From positions 1 through 7,908 of the forward strand of contig CAUJGI010000705.1 of NCBI GenBank assembly GCA_963169155.1: a DNA stretch of 7,908 nt, written 5' to 3'. Shown here piece by piece: positions 5,837 to 7,908 of this stretch (its first letter is position 1; every line of letters begins with the position of its first letter). Made by a program: the position numbers and the translations under genes. Source of the stretch: Chloroflexota bacterium (GTDB taxonomy: Bacteria; Chloroflexota; Anaerolineae; Promineifilales; Promineifilaceae). Below the pieces are notes generated by a model. The model was not told the origin of the DNA and ran no database searches. It saw nothing but the letters and a program-made list of their open reading frames with translations.

Positions 5837-7651
5837 TTAATCCGCCTCACCCCGGAACGTTTCATTCAAAGTCAGTGACCCTTTGATGTGGGCCGCGATG
5901 TCCAATTCAGACAAATACGTCGTAATTTCTGCATCAGCAATTGGGCGTGTCCGGCGCAAAACACGTGCCTCCCAATCGCGTGGCAGCGAAAAGTGGGCAA
6001 TTTGTTCAAAAGCATCCGCAGCCTGCTCTGGCGGTGCCTGCAAAAATTGAACAACGCCGTTACTGTAGGTATTGTTTTGCATCTGCGGGATGTAAACCAG
6101 ATAGTCCGTCTTTAACCAGTCTACGCTGTACCGACCATGCTTTCTAATGGGCATTATGTCCAGGTTTGCCGCCGGGTATGCCTCAATCATGAAGTAACGC
6201 AGGCTGGCAAAACCAAAGCTTTCGGAGCTTTCCGTCACAACAGCAAGGGTGCAATCCGCGTTGGGGCAGCCAGAATCGTTCAGCACCGCTTGAAGAATGG
6301 CCAGCTCCTGCCACTCTTGCTGACGCGGTGGATTTGGGCAGTAGACGGCTATCATGCGCCATCCGCAAGAGTGGTCCAGCGGCGCGCCCAACATTACCGC
6401 CAGCTGCTTGCTGTTGTCATCCAGCTGGCGGACGGTGACCACGTACATGTTAAAGATGGCCACCAGAACAACCGCGCCTACCAGACCACGGGCCAATACT
6501 CGCCCGATGCGCTGCACCGCAGGCCTGGTTACTGAGTCCCACACTGAAGCTAAATCCATGACAAAAACGGCCGTTACCACCCCCACTATCGGCAAAACGG
6601 CCGCAAAATTCATCCAGGCCAGCGTTCCCTGGCGCAACCCCATGCCCACATACATCAAAACAAACGTAAGGCTGAGCAATAACCGATACGGCCGTTGCGC
6701 AAACAAAAAGGCCACGCAGCCCAGCCCAAACAAGCCGGTGATGAAGTTGGTGATAACCCCCGGCATGGTCTGCAAATACCAAAAGAAAGAGGGGGCCACA
6801 TCAGGAAAGCCATACTGCTCAGTTGTCCAACTGCTGCTGCTTACTTCGGTTAAGGTTAACACCGCTTTCAGCACCACCACATACCAGGCCGCCGCGAGCA
6901 GCCCGGTAACCAGCAGCCCTGGCAGCAATCCTTTGAGAATAAACGGCCGTTGCAACCGTCCCCACACCCATTTTATCTTTACTTTCCAGACAGCCTCACT
7001 GTCAGAGGCAACAACTGAATCATCACCATCCGCCGCAAAAATCAGATACAGCACAAACACCACTATCGGTGGCAGCAGCATGTAGATAGCATTGGGATGC
7101 AGCCAAAACATAAGCAGCAGCACCAGGCAAAACAGCCAAGCATCCCGCACCAGGCGATGCTTGAACAAACGTAACAACAACCACAGCCACAACATGACCA
7201 TGGCTGGCAGCACAGAATGCGGCCGAATAATGCGTGTAAGCTGCATAATGGGTGGCAAACTGGCTACCAGCAAAGCAGCCAGCAAACCAGTCTGCTCATT
7301 CTTAATCAACTTGCCCGCTGAATAAGCCGCCACCATCATGAACCCGTTTAGCAGCAGGTTCAATCCCAGCATCGCATCCAGCGAACGGCCGAAAATCAAC
7401 ACAAAAATCGCCGCACCAAACTGATACAGCGGTGCTCGCGGGCCGATCCGCGTTTCCATCACAAGCTCAGATAACTCCGTCAGCCCATGCGCGCTTAAAT
7501 GATCGGCAATTAATAACGTGCGCTGAGGATAGGGATCCACAAATGGTTGGTACCGCTCATCCTGCAAAATCCAACGCAACTGCACCCCTGTAATGACCAG
7601 GATGAGAATCGCCAGCAACAGCGGATAAAATCGATCAGTCAGTTGCTTCAT
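5837..7651 (-). CDS. Polytopic GT-C glycosyltransferase (GT39/ArnT-like)
   Basis: 604-residue integral membrane protein with about 11-12 membrane segments (roughly 9-26, 75-92, 94-114, 122-138, 146-163, 170-184, 187-206, 239-261, 298-317, 323-338, 346-366, 388-406), then a soluble C-terminal part from about 410. The first outside loop has acidic DER (31-33) and DP (39-40), and next comes GPRAPLYQFGA (70-80); both fit GT-C enzymes, which use polyprenyl-phosphate sugars on the outer membrane face. Likely role: adding a sugar to a lipid-linked or surface glycan. The C-terminal domain carries C429-X8-C438-X23-C462-X4-C467, with CPN twice, suggesting disulfides or a bound metal. The ATG at 7651 follows the exporter stop after only 2 nt, so translation is probably coupled. 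Exact donor and acceptor are unknown; another polytopic transferase or a flippase-associated protein is less likely. Confidence 0.75.
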   Translation of the reverse strand: MKQLTDRFYPLLLAILILVITGVQLRWILQDERYQPFVDPYPQRTLLIADHLSAHGLTELSELVMETRIGPRAPLYQFGAAIFVLIFGRSLDAMLGLNLLLNGFMMVAAYSAGKLIKNEQTGLLAALLVASLPPIMQLTRIIRPHSVLPAMVMLWLWLLLRLFKHRLVRDAWLFCLVLLLMFWLHPNAIYMLLPPIVVFVLYLIFAADGDDSVVASDSEAVWKVKIKWVWGRLQRPFILKGLLPGLLVTGLLAAAWYVVVLKAVLTLTEVSSSSWTTEQYGFPDVAPSFFWYLQTMPGVITNFITGLFGLGCVAFLFAQRPYRLLLSLTFVLMYVGMGLRQGTLAWMNFAAVLPIVGVVTAVFVMDLASVWDSVTRPAVQRIGRVLARGLVGAVVLVAIFNMYVVTVRQLDDNSKQLAVMLGAPLDHSCGWRMIAVYCPNPPRQQEWQELAILQAVLNDSGCPNADCTLAVVTESSESFGFASLRYFMIEAYPAANLDIMPIRKHGRYSVDWLKTDYLVYIPQMQNNTYSNGVVQFLQAPPEQAADAFEQIAHFSLPRDWEARVLRRTRPIADAEITTYLSELDIAAHIKGSLTLNETFRGEAD

Positions 7652-7653
7652 AA

Positions 7654-7908
7654 TTAGCCCAGCCGCTCCAGCCGCCGCTGATGCAGTTCGTACAGGGTGG
7701 CGTACTCACCGCCCTGGGCCATGAGCTCTTCATGTGAACCACTTTCTACAATGCGCCCCTTGTCCAGCACCAGGATGCGGTCGGCCATGCTCACGGTGGA
7801 AAAGCGGTGCGAAATCAAGATAGTGGTCCGCCCGCGCGCCAGCTCGCGGAAGTTGGAAAAGATGCGAAACTCGGTGCGCGGGTCCAGGTTAGACGTCGGC
7901 TCGTCCAG
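7654..7908 (-). CDS. ABC exporter, C-terminal end of the nucleotide-binding domain (5' part outside window)
   Basis: The last 84 residues of an ABC transporter ATPase domain. The fragment opens with the end of Walker B and the D-loop, LDEPTSNLDP, and continues with the H-loop ISHRFSTV (His34 of the fragment), then ILVLDKGRIVESGSHEELM and a C-terminal YATLYELHQRR. This ending is characteristic of MsbA/LmrA-type exporters with fused membrane and ATPase domains. The D-loop reads SNLD instead of the common SALD. In this operon it would most simply export a lipid-linked glycan or glycolipid, but the substrate-binding part lies outside the window. TAA at 7656-7654 is followed after 2 nt by the ATG of the GT-C gene. 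Confidence 0.92.
   Translation of the reverse strand: MDEPTSNLDPRTEFRIFSNFRELARGRTTILISHRFSTVSMADRILVLDKGRIVESGSHEELMAQGGEYATLYELHQRRLERLG

Larger units (their letters stand above)
67..6950. repeat. Highly iterated palindrome ACGGCCGT (15 copies)
   Basis: Exact copies start at 67, 1243, 1509, 1616, 1681, 2634, 3019, 3501, 3670, 4024, 4662, 5473, 6567, 6688 and 6943. A fixed 8-mer is expected about 0.12 times in a random window of this size. All copies are inside coding sequence, in every frame: Thr-Ala-Val (six), Gly-Arg (four) and Arg-Pro (five). The signal is therefore in the DNA, not one protein motif. The base before is most often A (9 of 15), the base after T or A (13 of 15), so AACGGCCGTT or AACGGCCGTA is the extended form. 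One-mismatch relatives occur at 3172, 5254, 6597 and 7385. The pattern resembles cyanobacterial HIP1 (GCGATCGC). Function unknown; the core CGGCCG is an EagI-type site. Confidence 0.85.

Overview
This is a bacterial chromosomal window in two unrelated parts: an iron-sulfur (SUF) assembly and regulation locus (1-2034) and the downstream part of a surface-glycan operon on the minus strand (2326-7908). A repeat-rich convergent intergenic region separates them. I see no rRNA, tRNA, CRISPR array, insertion sequence or phage gene. The host is most plausibly a member of Chloroflexota (Anaerolineae-like). That guess rests on a SufR-type regulator divergent from suf genes, moderately GC-rich genes with AT-rich gaps, and tandem GT2/sulfotransferase glycan genes; it is inference and only moderately likely.

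Region 1 (1-2034): sufC (minus strand, last few codons outside the window) is transcribed divergently from a SufR-like winged-helix regulator with a C-X12-C-X27-C cluster-ligand pattern. A small MIP18/DUF59 (SufT-like) protein follows the regulator 17 nt later. The 295-nt gap between sufC and sufR holds two strong back-to-back sigma70-type promoters, each with a 17-nt spacer and an extended -10. A perfect 17-bp palindrome touches the sufC -35 box and further inverted repeats surround the sufR promoter. The simplest model is that SufR senses Fe-S status and represses both transcription units.

Region 2 (2035-2325): 291 nt between convergent genes. It holds a decayed GC-repeat-like tract, an interlocked repeat of the CAGATTACGCAGATT type, and two long overlapping inverted repeats that share one arm and so cannot fold together.

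Region 3 (2326-7908, all minus, read from 7908 down): the 3' end of an ABC exporter gene, a 604-residue polytopic GT-C (GT39-like) glycosyltransferase, two tandem paralogous sulfotransferases, and two paralogous GT2 glycosyltransferases. Junctions are tight (2-nt gap, 19-nt gap, 1-nt TGATG overlap, 4-nt ATGA overlap; one gap of 65 nt), so this is very likely one operon. The gene set suggests synthesis and export of a sulfated glycan or glycolipid at the cell surface.

Across the whole window the palindromic octamer ACGGCCGT occurs 15 times, about a hundred times more than chance. It lies always inside genes, in all three reading frames and in both functional regions. This resembles the HIP1 highly iterated palindrome of cyanobacteria but with a different sequence, and is the most unusual signal here.
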